In this document: positions 8,744 to 18,279 of the stretch, in pieces | Numbering within the stretch: position 1 is the first letter of the stretch | Layout: every line of letters starts with the position of its first letter | Source: Paenibacillus mendelii | GTDB taxonomy: Bacteria; Bacillota; Bacilli; Paenibacillales; Paenibacillaceae | Assembly (NCBI RefSeq): GCF_024498075.1 | Contig: NZ_JANHOF010000001.1 | Coordinates: 248,001-312,000 of the forward strand | Length of the DNA: 64,000 bases | Direction: 5' to 3' | Notes under the pieces: model-generated | Databases searched by the model: none | What the model was told of the DNA's origin: nothing | The model's input: only the letters and a program-made list of their open reading frames with translations | Made by a program: the position numbers and the translations under genes

Positions 8744-9151
8744 ATGGATCGCGGTTTTTTTCCTGGTGGTGGCTTTGGCGGCGGATTCGGGCGTCCCTTC
8801 TTCCGTCCCTTTCCCCATCCCTTCTTCCCTAGTCGGTTCTTGTTTCCGTTCTTTTTCTTCTCCCCGTTCTTCTTTCCTTTCTTCCGGGACGGCAATTCGA
8901 ACGACATGCTGTTCGCCCAGCACCAAGCGCAGCCAGGTGAAACGTTAGCATCGGTAGGTCACAGATACAACATGCCTCATTCCATTCTGGAAGAGGCGAA
9001 CCCGCACCTGGCCAACCCGAATCAATTGACTGCTGGAGAAACTGTATACGTGCCCCGCATTTCCAACATGATGTGCCAAAAAACCTATTCGGAGATGCCG
9101 GCTGCAATGCAGCAAGGTCAACAAATGATGAGCCAAGGGAAGCAGCAATAA
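8744..9151 (+). CDS. Phe-rich protein with LysM domain, possibly spore or cell-envelope
   Basis: A 135-residue protein in three parts. Residues 1-48 are extremely rich in phenylalanine (20 of 48) with Gly, Pro and Arg. Residues about 62-105 form a LysM domain (QPGETLASVGHRYNM ... LTAGETVYVPR), which binds peptidoglycan or related glycans. The tail is rich in Gln and Met. There is no ordinary signal peptide. The start follows a GGAGG site 9 bases upstream, and a strong terminator follows. LysM proteins of similar make-up occur in spore coats and morphogenetic layers, so a spore role is plausible but unproven. Confidence 0.75.
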   Translation: MDRGFFPGGGFGGGFGRPFFRPFPHPFFPSRFLFPFFFFSPFFFPFFRDGNSNDMLFAQHQAQPGETLASVGHRYNMPHSILEEANPHLANPNQLTAGETVYVPRISNMMCQKTYSEMPAAMQQGQQMMSQGKQQ

Positions 9152-9157
9152 TAACGA

Positions 9158-9209
9158 ACGCCCTGTAAGCAGCCACATCGGCATAATGCTTATAGGGCGT
9201 TGTTTTTTG
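9158..9209 (+). terminator. Rho-independent terminator of the LysM gene
   Basis: ACGCCCTGTAAGCA (9158-9171) pairs with TGCTTATAGGGCGT (9187-9200) with one mismatch, followed by TGTTTTTTG. Confidence 0.88.
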
Positions 9210-9260
9210 TTCTTCGGGAACTGACTTAAGCTTTCCGGGCAATGATGGCAGGACAAAGCC

Positions 9261-9309
9261 GAATAGGGCTGTCCCTAGTCAATCATGACTTTTCGGGACA
9301 GCCCTATTC
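9261..9309 (-). terminator. Hairpin at the end of the lacI-type gene
   Basis: GAATAGGGCTGTCCC (9261-9275) pairs perfectly with GGGACAGCCCTATTC (9295-9309), a 15-base stem just after the regulator's stop. The tail is only weakly T-rich. It probably ends the long glycan operon. Confidence 0.65.
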
Positions 9310-9324
9310 ATTCCGGTATGCGAT

Positions 9325-10290
9325 TTATCTCTGCTTCACCGATTCGCCTTCAACAAGCGATACATAGATACGCTCATGTTCTGCGCCAACACCTTCAATC
9401 AGCTTAATCAGCTGCTCGGCGGCGACCGCGCCCCATCTACTCTCGGAATAATCAATAGAGGCTAGACGCGGCTGCAAATAATCGGAGATTTCGATATGGT
9501 CGAAGCCGATCACGTGGATATGCTCGCCGATCCGGTACGGCGTATCCTTCAGCGCGTTGTACATGCCGATAGCCATCTCGTCGTTTAGGCAGAATACGGC
9601 GGCAGGACCGTCATACTCGTCCATGATACGCTGCGCTGCGGCTGCGCCGCTTGCCTTGTTGAAGTTACCGGGAATCTCGGCATACCAGAGCGGCCCGTTG
9701 CGCTCTACCGTCTGGCGCGCAGCCTGCAGCCGCTGCCCAGAGTCGAAAGAGCCTTTCGGTCCGGTCACGACATACAGCTTCTTATGGCCCATCCGCAGCA
9801 GATACTCTATTGCAAAAGTCGCCCCTGCCTTGTTGTCCAGCAGCACTTGAACGATATTGGAATGTCTGAGCTCACGGTCCAGCACGACCAGCTTATGGCC
9901 ACGGTTCGCGTAGAGAAGCAGCTCCTCATCCGTGAACATCCGGTCCAGCACGATTGCACCGTCCAGGAATCCTTCCGGCAGCATCCGGTGGGACTTCGTC
10001 CCGCTGCAGATGACCAGATCATATCCCCGTTTGCTCATCTCTTCTTTCATCCCTTGCAGGAGATCGCCGTAGAAAGCCCCTTCGAAGGAGGTCAGGAAGG
10101 CTCCAATGATCTTGGTCTCCCGTTTCTTTAACGTTCTGGCAGCCGCATTCGGCACGTAGTTGAGCTCTTTGGCAACTGCCAGTATCTTCTTCGTTGTTTC
10201 TTCCGTTACCTTCGGACTTCCGTTCAACGCGTAAGACACGGTTGAAATGGATACCCCCGCGTGCTTGGCAATGTCTTTGATGCTTACCAC
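9325..10290 (-). CDS. LacI family transcriptional regulator of the glycan operon
   Basis: A 321-residue sugar-responsive repressor. Residues 1-60 hold the LacI helix-turn-helix and hinge (VSIKDIAKHAGVSISTVSYA ... NYVPNAAARTLKKR), and the remainder is a periplasmic-binding-like sensor domain ending in RLASIDYSESRWG. It follows the GH94-like gene by about 93 bases on the same strand, so it is the last gene of the operon or has its own weak promoter. The three AAACGTTT-centred sites upstream of the sugar-binding protein gene have the central CG typical of LacI-family operators and are its probable targets (inference). The inducer should be a product or intermediate of the imported glycan. Confidence 0.92.
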   Translation of the reverse strand: MVSIKDIAKHAGVSISTVSYALNGSPKVTEETTKKILAVAKELNYVPNAAARTLKKRETKIIGAFLTSFEGAFYGDLLQGMKEEMSKRGYDLVICSGTKSHRMLPEGFLDGAIVLDRMFTDEELLLYANRGHKLVVLDRELRHSNIVQVLLDNKAGATFAIEYLLRMGHKKLYVVTGPKGSFDSGQRLQAARQTVERNGPLWYAEIPGNFNKASGAAAAQRIMDEYDGPAAVFCLNDEMAIGMYNALKDTPYRIGEHIHVIGFDHIEISDYLQPRLASIDYSESRWGAVAAEQLIKLIEGVGAEHERIYVSLVEGESVKQR

Positions 10291-10383
10291 AGCTATCGCT
10301 CCTATCGTTCACTGCCCACTTCAATTCTCTTTGTTGATTATATCAAAAGGTTGGCTTGAGGGAATACTCCCCCAGCACCTTCT

Positions 10384-13300
10384 TTACTCCATCCCGATGA
10401 CGATTTCGTTCAGGCCTTCCTTAAGAAGACCCACCAGCGCCTCGGTCCCGATACGTACACCGCCGTGGCGATACCGGTTCCTGTTAACGGCTGTCTGAAC
10501 GGATTCTCCATTCACAGTTACCTTGCGGACGGTATCCCCGCTAATCTCGTACCGGAACAGGATATCCCGTCCCATCCATTGGAAGCGGAAGCTCAGACCG
10601 TCCATCTCCGCAGTCAGCACGGGATCGAGGATGAGATCGCCGCTTTCCTGGCGGATCCCCAGACCGTTCGAGATCAGCTGATTCATATAGATGCCGGGAC
10701 CGCTGGAATAGATGCGCCAGCCGCCTTTAACCTGAACATCGCCCGTGCGCAGCTTGCCGAAACCGTCCTGCGCCTCGTACCGGTCCGCGAACTTCCCGTC
10801 CGAGCTGCTGAAATACGCATTGCTCTGGCGCCAGTCCGCGTTCGGGACGACGTCGCGCAAGCCGACGGGATTAATCATCGCGAGTCCTTTCCACACTTCA
10901 TCCCGCTTGCCCAGCTTTGCCATCGCTTCGATGAATCGAATATGAGCATGGACATATTGCAAACCGATCTCGCGGCCGAAGTTTGCGGCTTGCTCCGCGC
11001 GTTTGAACCGTGTGCTGACACCACCTGCATATTCAGCAGGCCGGTTCATCAGGCGCACGCCGTCTGGACAATAGAGTTCCTGCTTAATTAGACGGTAGTG
11101 GGACTCCGCTTGCTCCTCGTCGAGCAGTTCGCCGATCATGCTTCTGGTCATCGGAAGCAGGCGGTACGTAATGCCCGTCTTCTCGTCACTCGGATGAAGC
11201 ATCAGCTCCATGCTGCCCGGCTCCTCCATGTACGCAAAGCCGGAGATGATGCCGTCTTTGATCAAGTAGCTGTTGAAGTCGGTTTTGATGCCCTTGGCCA
11301 GCTCCTCTAGTTCTGCCGCCAGTTCTGCAAGATCCTCAAGATCTTCTTGTCCTTCTTGACCGGACAATGCGCCGGATAGCTGGGAGAACACTTGGTACGT
11401 GAGCGATACCGTCCAGCTGCTGATCATATACTGCTTCAGCTTGGCGTTCGCCGGCTGGAGCGTATCGTCCCAGTCGCCGTCCCCATAGGAGGACAGGTTC
11501 GTACCGTGAAGGAAATGATCCTTCATGTATTGCAATTCCTTGCGCGCATGATCGAGAACGGTATACGTCTCCTCCGTCAGTTCGCCCCCATGCGTGGTAT
11601 ATGGCACGCGTTCCTGCAGGATCGAGAAGTCGCCCGTTACCCGCAGATAATCGCTCAGCACTTTCAGCGGCCATACGATAATATCCCCGTGGCTCTCCTC
11701 CTGCTGAATGCGGTAGTACCGGTCGAACATGAACCATTGCGGCCAATTGCCGTCATGCTCATATTGATGGGTATAGACCGTCTTCAGAATGTCCTTCACT
11801 TGGCTGTAATTTCCCGTCGCCATAAAGTATTCCGTCGGCCCTTGGCAGACGTCGCGCGTACCCCAAGCCGCCCCGCTGTATTGCTCCAGCCCGTGCGGCA
11901 CAGAATAATGCACAAGCATGTTATGGGTATACCACCATGCGAGCGCATTGAACTTCTGCAGTTCCTGAGCCTTACTTCCAGCCTCATGTGACAGATGAAA
12001 CCCGTTCATGACGGACGACAAGAACGAACGGTAGCGCTCGATATCCGTCTCGGCGGAACGCATCGAAACCGGCTCTTTCGCATGAGACTCTTCTTCCAGA
12101 TTACCTTGTACCGTCAACCGCCACTTATCGGACGGCGCCAGCTCCAGCACCGTAAGCGAAGCCGATCCCACCGGTGCTGCAGCGACTAGCGCCTTCTCAT
12201 CCAGCACCGACATAGCCGCGCCTGCAATGCGAAGGCGGAAATGCAGCCCTGGATATGCACTGACACTCAAAGCATCCCCATGGGCGCGGAACACAAGATC
12301 TTCACCGTCCCGTTCCAACAGGTACGGCAGTTCATATTCTTTGTCGTTCATCGTGATCTGGTTGGTCACGAGGAAGCCGTAACGTTTACCTGCCTTCGAT
12401 GTAGCTTCTAGTGCAAGCTCCGGCGAATCTGCCGATGTCCATGCCGTAACGGTGAGCGTATCGTCTGCCAGCTTGTAATGCCAGCGGGCATAGTTAAACC
12501 CGATCTCGTACAGGGATGGCATCGTAAGTAAGCGGTATTTGCCTTCCATCTCGACATAGATCCGCTGTCCGGATGTTTTCAGCACATTCAGCGCACTGCG
12601 CGCATTCGTCATTAATTTATTGAAGGAAGTATTGCCTAATGTAATCTGCGAATGGAAGATGCCGTACATATAGTTCGTTGAAGACATTACGTTATCGTTC
12701 AACCGCGCGTTGTCGCCACTCATCAGGATGTGGCCATGCGGCCGTTCCATGCGCAGCTCCTTCGCCTTCAGCACAACATGTTCATACGTCCCGGTGAAGA
12801 AAGAGAGCAGCTCTTGACCATCCCATTCCTCTTGATGACGAACAGGGAACAATACTTCGATGTCGGCAAGCGTCATTGTTTCGGCGCGAAGAGGCTCGCC
12901 CATTCGTTCGTTCAGCGCAACTCTCTCTCTTGCTGAGAGGCCCTCGCCAATCTCCATCGCTTTCGCCTGCTCCCAAGCCTCAAGCAATTCCTCCTTGTAC
13001 TCGAGCTCGGAGATCGCTGCAGGATGATCCGGCTTGAGCAAGCCATAGAACACAAACGAGGCCGTCCCGCTCAGCTGAACCGTCTCCGATTGAAGTGCCG
13101 TATAAGCAAATTCATATTGATACACGGCGTTGTCCGGCTCTTTCCGCCCAAGCGCTTCCGGCACATTCGTCTCCTTATAAGAGAGACCGAAGAATTGGAA
13201 TCCATCCGTTGAATAACCTGCCGCCTTTGTCAACGAACCCTGCTGAAGGTACGGAAAGCCTGTTGACGCGGGTTGATTTTGCCTCGAGCATACAGTATAT

Positions 13301-13770
13301 CCGGTTTCTTCGTCGTTGAACGCCGTATGACCCACATATTGCGACACATAAGCTTCGTTCGTGCGCACTGCGCCTTTGTCGGCAAGCCCCAGGTCTTGGC
13401 CGTATATTACATCGGCTTGAATACCTTCGCCGGTGAGCTGTACTTCCCAGAACCAGATCAGCCCGGGCATAAGGGTAAAGATCACTTGATACGCTGCACC
13501 TAGAGCTTCCCCGCTCCACACGATGCGCCGCTGAGACACGCTCATCTTGCTATTTGACCGTACCCCCAGCAGAGGGACGGCCATAATCCGCTCTCCTTGC
13601 TGCACGCGCAGATAAAGATTGTTCATCGATCCATCCAATGGGTTGGACATGACCTGGTTGATCATTAAATCCTTATATTGTATCTCCTTCAAATCTCCGC
13701 TCTTCATGAACGTAAAGACAAGCTCGTCCGCCTGAACGTTGATTTCTTCCATCTCCAGTACTGTACTCAT
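10384..13770 (-). CDS. GH94-like glycoside phosphorylase/hydrolase (large form)
   Basis: A 1128-residue cytoplasmic enzyme. The N-terminal half is a beta-sandwich region. The C-terminal half is an (alpha/alpha)6 barrel with AAWGTRDVCQGPTEYF, NWPQWFMFDRY and SYGDGDWDDTLQPA (Trp767), the counterpart of the GDWNDGMN acid segment of GH94 phosphorylases. It ends with a small beta domain (TVRKVTVNGESV). The length is well above the roughly 800 residues of cellobiose phosphorylase and resembles the large beta-1,3-glucan phosphorylase families GH149/GH161, or uncharacterised GH94 relatives. It would release sugar 1-phosphate from an imported oligosaccharide. AAAGGAG precedes the start, and it lies downstream of the GH3 gene by about 30 bases. 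Exact family and linkage are not certain. Confidence 0.8.
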   Translation of the reverse strand: MSTVLEMEEINVQADELVFTFMKSGDLKEIQYKDLMINQVMSNPLDGSMNNLYLRVQQGERIMAVPLLGVRSNSKMSVSQRRIVWSGEALGAAYQVIFTLMPGLIWFWEVQLTGEGIQADVIYGQDLGLADKGAVRTNEAYVSQYVGHTAFNDEETGYTVCSRQNQPASTGFPYLQQGSLTKAAGYSTDGFQFFGLSYKETNVPEALGRKEPDNAVYQYEFAYTALQSETVQLSGTASFVFYGLLKPDHPAAISELEYKEELLEAWEQAKAMEIGEGLSARERVALNERMGEPLRAETMTLADIEVLFPVRHQEEWDGQELLSFFTGTYEHVVLKAKELRMERPHGHILMSGDNARLNDNVMSSTNYMYGIFHSQITLGNTSFNKLMTNARSALNVLKTSGQRIYVEMEGKYRLLTMPSLYEIGFNYARWHYKLADDTLTVTAWTSADSPELALEATSKAGKRYGFLVTNQITMNDKEYELPYLLERDGEDLVFRAHGDALSVSAYPGLHFRLRIAGAAMSVLDEKALVAAAPVGSASLTVLELAPSDKWRLTVQGNLEEESHAKEPVSMRSAETDIERYRSFLSSVMNGFHLSHEAGSKAQELQKFNALAWWYTHNMLVHYSVPHGLEQYSGAAWGTRDVCQGPTEYFMATGNYSQVKDILKTVYTHQYEHDGNWPQWFMFDRYYRIQQEESHGDIIVWPLKVLSDYLRVTGDFSILQERVPYTTHGGELTEETYTVLDHARKELQYMKDHFLHGTNLSSYGDGDWDDTLQPANAKLKQYMISSWTVSLTYQVFSQLSGALSGQEGQEDLEDLAELAAELEELAKGIKTDFNSYLIKDGIISGFAYMEEPGSMELMLHPSDEKTGITYRLLPMTRSMIGELLDEEQAESHYRLIKQELYCPDGVRLMNRPAEYAGGVSTRFKRAEQAANFGREIGLQYVHAHIRFIEAMAKLGKRDEVWKGLAMINPVGLRDVVPNADWRQSNAYFSSSDGKFADRYEAQDGFGKLRTGDVQVKGGWRIYSSGPGIYMNQLISNGLGIRQESGDLILDPVLTAEMDGLSFRFQWMGRDILFRYEISGDTVRKVTVNGESVQTAVNRNRYRHGGVRIGTEALVGLLKEGLNEIVIGME

Positions 13771-13799
13771 CTCCGGGCTCCTTTCCCACTTGCCTCTCT

Positions 13800-15959
13800 C
13801 TATGCTTTCAAGATAAACCTAAGCTCCTGCACATCGCGGCTGTTTGCCCCGACCATGACCGCGAACTGGCCTGGATCGCTCTTATATTGCAAATCCGAAT
13901 GATGATACCGAAGCATCTCCTCCGTAATTTCAAACACGATATCTTTGCTTTCTCCCGGCATGAGCGCCGTTTTCTCGAAAGCCTTCAGCTCACGCAGCGG
14001 CCGGACTGTCTCACCCGCTATATCGCGTATATAGAGCTGAACGGTTTCTTCGCCTTCTAGTCTGCCGGCGTTCGTTACGCGAACGGATACCAGGAGCTTG
14101 CCGCCGACGCTGAGTTCGTTAGCCGACAAGGCGGCTTCCCCGTATTGGAAGTCGGTATAGCTCAGACCGAAGCCGAACGGCAGCAGCGGCTCGTTCGGGA
14201 TGTCCAAATATTGCGATACGTAGCGCAGCTGAGCATCCGGCGCCCCTTGCGGGCGGCCTGTGTTGAATCCGTTATAATAGACCGGCACCTGTCCCACGGA
14301 ATGCGGGAAGCTCATCGTCAGACGGCCGGAAGGATTCGCGACGCCGTAGAGCAGCTCGGCCACCGCAGAACCGCCGTTGCTGCCGGGATACCACGCTTCC
14401 AGCACGGCGTCTGCCTCGTCCAGCACGCCATGAAGATCAAGCGGCCTGCCGTTGAACAGCACAGCGGCCACCGGCTTGCCCAATGCTTTCGCTTGCTTCA
14501 CCAGCTCCAGCTGCATGCCAGGCAAGCGGATATCGGCACGGCATCCCGCCTCGCCGCTCATCTCCGAGCTTTCTCCCAGCGCCAGCACGATAACATCGGC
14601 TTCCCGGGCTGCAGCCAGCATAGCTTCCAGCTCCAGATCTGTCATGTATTCCACGCTGCAGCCTGTCGCCGTCACTTGCGGCTGGCCTGCAATAGCAATC
14701 ATGCCTTGGCTTAGTGTAACGGTTTCTTCCCTATCACCCATGCACGACCATGGCCCAAGCAAGTCATTGCTGAGCGCGAACGGGCCGATCAGCGCAATCT
14801 TCGCCAGCTTCGAGAGCGGCAGTATACCGTCGTTCTTGAGCAGAACGCTTGACTTTATTGCGGCTTCCTGTGCCGACGCACGGTGTTCGTCGCTGAGGAG
14901 AATGTCGCGCTCTACCGCTGGATCCGCATAACGATGCGGATTTTCGAACAGTCCCAGCTTGCGCTTCAGCTTCAGGATGCGCATGACTGCTTCGTCGATA
15001 AGCGCTTCGTCCACTTCCCCGCTCTCCACCAGCTCCTGCAGATGATGAACGTAACAAGGGGACATCATCTCGATATCGACACCGGCTTCGATCGCTTTGC
15101 GTGCGCATTCCCGTTCGTCCTCTGCCACGCCATGGGGAATCATCTCCTTCACAGCGCCCCAATCCGAGATGAGAACGCCGTCGAAGCCCCATTCATCGCG
15201 AAGCAGGTCTCTCATCAGCCTGCGGTTGCCCGACGCCGGAATGCCGTCCACCGTATTGAAGGCAGTCATCACCATCTCGCAGCCCTCATCCAGCGCGGCG
15301 CGGTATGAAGGCATATAGTATTCGCGGCTCATCCACGCAGACATATCGACCGTATTATCCCGGCCACCTTCAGCTGCGCCGTAAGCGGCGAAGTGCTTGA
15401 TGCAAGCCGCCAGCTTGTATGGCTCCTTCGACAAGTCCTTGCCCTGGTAACCGCGTACGAATGCGCGTGCGTATTGACTGTTTAACCAAGGGTCTTCACC
15501 TGTCGACTCCATCACCCTTCCCCAACGGGGATCGCGCGTCAAGTCCGCCATCGGCGAGAAGGTGACGTGTATACCCGCAACGGAAGCTTCCTTCGCCGCG
15601 ATCGCAGCGGATCGCTTCGCCAGCTCCATGTCCCATGAGCAGCCCAGTGCGAGCGGCACCGGGAAGATGGTCCGGTAACCGTGTATGACATCGGCCATTG
15701 CAATCAATGGAATGGACAGCCGGTGATTGCGGATGTGGGCGTCCTGAATTGCTATAGCCTCTTCCGCTCCTCCGAGTCCAAGCACAGAGCCGGCATGATG
15801 GATCATTTCCTCCGTCATGCCCATCCCTTCCAGCGGACCTGTAATCTGGCCGGCGCTGTTAGATCCTTCATAGAACGCAGGTGCGAGCTGCTGAAGCTGA
15901 GCAATCTTCTCGCTTAACGTCATTTCCTTCAGTAAGGATTGCAATTGTATATCCTTCAA
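13800..15959 (-). CDS. GH3 family beta-glycosidase
   Basis: A 719-residue intracellular beta-glycosidase. The GH3 barrel carries FSPMADLTRDPRWGRVMES, KHFAAYG and the nucleophile in GVLISDWGAV (Asp266). The C-terminal alpha/beta sandwich shows GEAGCRADIRLPG, and a fibronectin-III-like domain ends the protein. It removes single beta-linked residues, usually glucose or xylose. Translation begins at a TTG: GGAGG lies 8 bases before it and no ATG is better placed. It sits between the sulfatase (15-base gap) and the GH94-like gene, so it should act on desulfated oligosaccharides from the same import route. Confidence 0.92.
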   Translation of the reverse strand: MKDIQLQSLLKEMTLSEKIAQLQQLAPAFYEGSNSAGQITGPLEGMGMTEEMIHHAGSVLGLGGAEEAIAIQDAHIRNHRLSIPLIAMADVIHGYRTIFPVPLALGCSWDMELAKRSAAIAAKEASVAGIHVTFSPMADLTRDPRWGRVMESTGEDPWLNSQYARAFVRGYQGKDLSKEPYKLAACIKHFAAYGAAEGGRDNTVDMSAWMSREYYMPSYRAALDEGCEMVMTAFNTVDGIPASGNRRLMRDLLRDEWGFDGVLISDWGAVKEMIPHGVAEDERECARKAIEAGVDIEMMSPCYVHHLQELVESGEVDEALIDEAVMRILKLKRKLGLFENPHRYADPAVERDILLSDEHRASAQEAAIKSSVLLKNDGILPLSKLAKIALIGPFALSNDLLGPWSCMGDREETVTLSQGMIAIAGQPQVTATGCSVEYMTDLELEAMLAAAREADVIVLALGESSEMSGEAGCRADIRLPGMQLELVKQAKALGKPVAAVLFNGRPLDLHGVLDEADAVLEAWYPGSNGGSAVAELLYGVANPSGRLTMSFPHSVGQVPVYYNGFNTGRPQGAPDAQLRYVSQYLDIPNEPLLPFGFGLSYTDFQYGEAALSANELSVGGKLLVSVRVTNAGRLEGEETVQLYIRDIAGETVRPLRELKAFEKTALMPGESKDIVFEITEEMLRYHHSDLQYKSDPGQFAVMVGANSRDVQELRFILKA

Positions 15960-15974
15960 TGCTTTAACCTCCGC

Positions 15975-17381
15975 CTAATGGATGTATTCGTCCTGGACCT
16001 CGTCCATCAGATTTTCCAGCTGCTTCTTCAAGTCTTGTATACGATCCGCGTATTCCAGTTGACCGTACACGTTGTTCAGCTCATAAGGATCCTGCTCCAG
16101 GTCGAAGCATTCCCATTCCGGCGGGCGTGATTCGTCGCGCGAATCCGTCGTGCCGAGCGCCTGGGCGTAATAATAGATCAGTTTGTACCGGTGCGTGCGA
16201 ATTCCGTAATGTGAATAGACCTCATGGCAGCCATCAAGATGCATCCAATACCGGTAAAACATCGACGTCCGCCATCCGTCCGGCGTCGTGCCTTTCAACA
16301 GCGGTCTAATACTGAAGCCTTGCATCCGTTCATGGACTGGCAAGCCAGCGTACTCAAGGAACGTAGGGGCAAAGTCTGTGTTCAGGATCATCGTATCGCT
16401 CACGCTGCCGGGCTTAATTTCCCTTGGGTAACGGATCAGGAACGGCATTCGCAGCGATTCCTCGTACATGAACCGTTTGTCGAACCAGCCGTGATCGCCG
16501 AGGAAGAAGCCTTGGTCGGACGTATAGATCACGATCGTGTCCTCCGCCAACCCGGATTCGTCGAGGTATTCCAGCATGCGGCCCACATTATCGTCAATAG
16601 AAGCGATGCAGCGAAGATAATCCTTGATATACCGTTGATATTTCCACTTGCGGACCTCATCGGGGGACAACCCTTCCGGCGGCGGTCCTTTCGTATCCAG
16701 CTCGTTCAGATCGTCAATTCGCATCTTTGCCTGCACGGCCGCTTGCGAACGTGTGGCGTAATCGTCGTTGAACGTGACCGGTTCTGGAATGTCAATATCT
16801 TCGTAGAGGTGCATATGCTTCTCGTCTGGTTCCCAGTGGCGGTGCGGTGCCTTATGATGGCACATCAGCATAAACGGTCGTTCCTTATCCCGATTGCGGA
16901 TCCAATCCAGCGATTTATCCGTAATAATGTCCGTGACATAGCCGTTAAATTTCTTCACCTTACCCATTTCGATGAAATCAGGATCTCGGTAATCACCCTG
17001 ATCGGGCAATACACTCCAGTAATCGAAGCCCGTCGGGTCATAGTTGCCGCCGTGTCCGAGATGCCACTTGCCAATCATCGCTGTTTGGTAGCCATCCGCC
17101 TGAAGCAGCTTCGGGAACGTCACTTGCCGGCCATCCAGATCATCGCCCAACGTCTTGACGCCGTTGATATGGTTATAGGTCCCTGTCAGAATCGAGGCTC
17201 GGCTTGGCGCGCAGATCGAATTCGTGCAGAAGCAGTTGTCGAAGCGCATCCCCTCCTGCGCCAACCGATCCAGATGGGGCGTAACATTAATACGGCTCCC
17301 GTATGCGCCAATCGCATGCGAAGCGTGGTCGTCCGACATGATAAACAGAATGTTAGGACGCTTGTTATCGGAAGAAGACAT
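15975..17381 (-). CDS. Type I sulfatase (cysteine-type)
   Basis: A 468-residue sulfuric ester hydrolase without a signal peptide. The N-terminus reads PNILFIMSDDHASHAIGAYG, with the metal-binding Asp pair. The sulfatase signature is C57-A-P-S-R, in which Cys57 must be turned into formylglycine. NHINGVKTL, GKWHLGH and HHKAPHRHW follow. The C-terminus matches family members that act on sugar sulfates. Its place between the ABC permease and GH3 genes says that it desulfates an imported oligosaccharide in the cytoplasm. An anaerobic sulfatase-maturating enzyme would be needed; none is in this window. The start follows AAGAAGG. Confidence 0.93.
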   Translation of the reverse strand: MSSSDNKRPNILFIMSDDHASHAIGAYGSRINVTPHLDRLAQEGMRFDNCFCTNSICAPSRASILTGTYNHINGVKTLGDDLDGRQVTFPKLLQADGYQTAMIGKWHLGHGGNYDPTGFDYWSVLPDQGDYRDPDFIEMGKVKKFNGYVTDIITDKSLDWIRNRDKERPFMLMCHHKAPHRHWEPDEKHMHLYEDIDIPEPVTFNDDYATRSQAAVQAKMRIDDLNELDTKGPPPEGLSPDEVRKWKYQRYIKDYLRCIASIDDNVGRMLEYLDESGLAEDTIVIYTSDQGFFLGDHGWFDKRFMYEESLRMPFLIRYPREIKPGSVSDTMILNTDFAPTFLEYAGLPVHERMQGFSIRPLLKGTTPDGWRTSMFYRYWMHLDGCHEVYSHYGIRTHRYKLIYYYAQALGTTDSRDESRPPEWECFDLEQDPYELNNVYGQLEYADRIQDLKKQLENLMDEVQDEYIH

Positions 17382-17405
17382 GAAGGCGTACCTTCTTTCT
17401 TAGCT

Positions 17406-18263
17406 TTATTTCATACCGGAAATGCTGAAGTTCTCAATAATATGCTTCTGGAAATAGGTAAACAACACGATGACGGGAGCGACCATGAACGCTGCACCTG
17501 CCATCTGTAAGCCGAAGTTGGCGGCATATTGCCCTTTCAGGAGCGACAAACCGACGGATAAGGTGTACAAGCTTTCATCGTTGGCGATAATAAGCGGCCA
17601 CAGAAAGCTGTTCCATCCGGCGATAAACGTCAGAATGGCTTGTACCGCAATGATGGGCTTGGAGATCGGCAGAACGATTTGCAAGAAAATGCGATATTCG
17701 CTCGCCCCGTCCAGCCGAGTCGCTTCCAGCAGCTCGGTCGGAATGGTCGACATGAACTGGCGGAAGAGGAAAATGGCGAACGCTCCCACGAGACCCGGAA
17801 GCACGATACCGGTCATCGTATTCGTCAGCCCTAACGAATTCAGAATGAGATACACCGGAATCATTGTGACTTGGCTTGGAATCATCATCGTCGCCAGCAC
17901 AAGCACGAAGAGCGCGTTCCTGCCTTTGAACTCATATTTCGCGAAGCCAAAGCCCGCGACTGCGTTCAGAAACAGGCCAACGAACGAGAACAGAACGATA
18001 ATCAGCGTGTTTTTCAGGTACACGTCAAAGTTCATGTTCTGGAACAAATATTTGAAATTATGAAGTGTGAAGGTGTCGGGCCAGAAGGTAGGCGGGATCT
18101 GTACGATCTCATTTTCCGGCTTGAAGGAAGACATGATCATCCAGAAGAAAGGCAGCAGGAAGAAGATGCCGCCAATGCCCAGGACAATGCCGGAAATCCA
18201 TTGAAATAAGCTGCCTTGACGCTCCTTCACCTTCCCTTTCTTCGTTGCAATTGTTGAACTCAT
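17406..18263 (-). CDS. Carbohydrate ABC transporter permease (MalG type)
   Basis: A 285-residue inner-membrane permease of the CUT1 family with six predicted helices. The cytoplasmic coupling loop is LEATRLDGASEYRIFLQIVLPISKP (EAA motif, about residues 180-205). It forms a heterodimer with the product of the next upstream gene, 16 bases away. The ATPase is not encoded here, so a shared MsmX-like ATPase from elsewhere is probable, as is usual in Firmicutes. Imports the operon's oligosaccharide. Confidence 0.93.
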   Translation of the reverse strand: MSSTIATKKGKVKERQGSLFQWISGIVLGIGGIFFLLPFFWMIMSSFKPENEIVQIPPTFWPDTFTLHNFKYLFQNMNFDVYLKNTLIIVLFSFVGLFLNAVAGFGFAKYEFKGRNALFVLVLATMMIPSQVTMIPVYLILNSLGLTNTMTGIVLPGLVGAFAIFLFRQFMSTIPTELLEATRLDGASEYRIFLQIVLPISKPIIAVQAILTFIAGWNSFLWPLIIANDESLYTLSVGLSLLKGQYAANFGLQMAGAAFMVAPVIVLFTYFQKHIIENFSISGMK

Positions 18264-18279
18264 TCGTATCCCCCGCTTC

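Noticed and set aside
13175-13519. Open frames antisense to the GH94-like gene
   Set aside because: No start signal; composition typical of a reverse frame.
16224-17510. Long plus-strand open frame of 428 codons
   Set aside because: It is antisense to the sulfatase and permease genes, has an unnatural His/Arg/Val composition and has no ribosome site.
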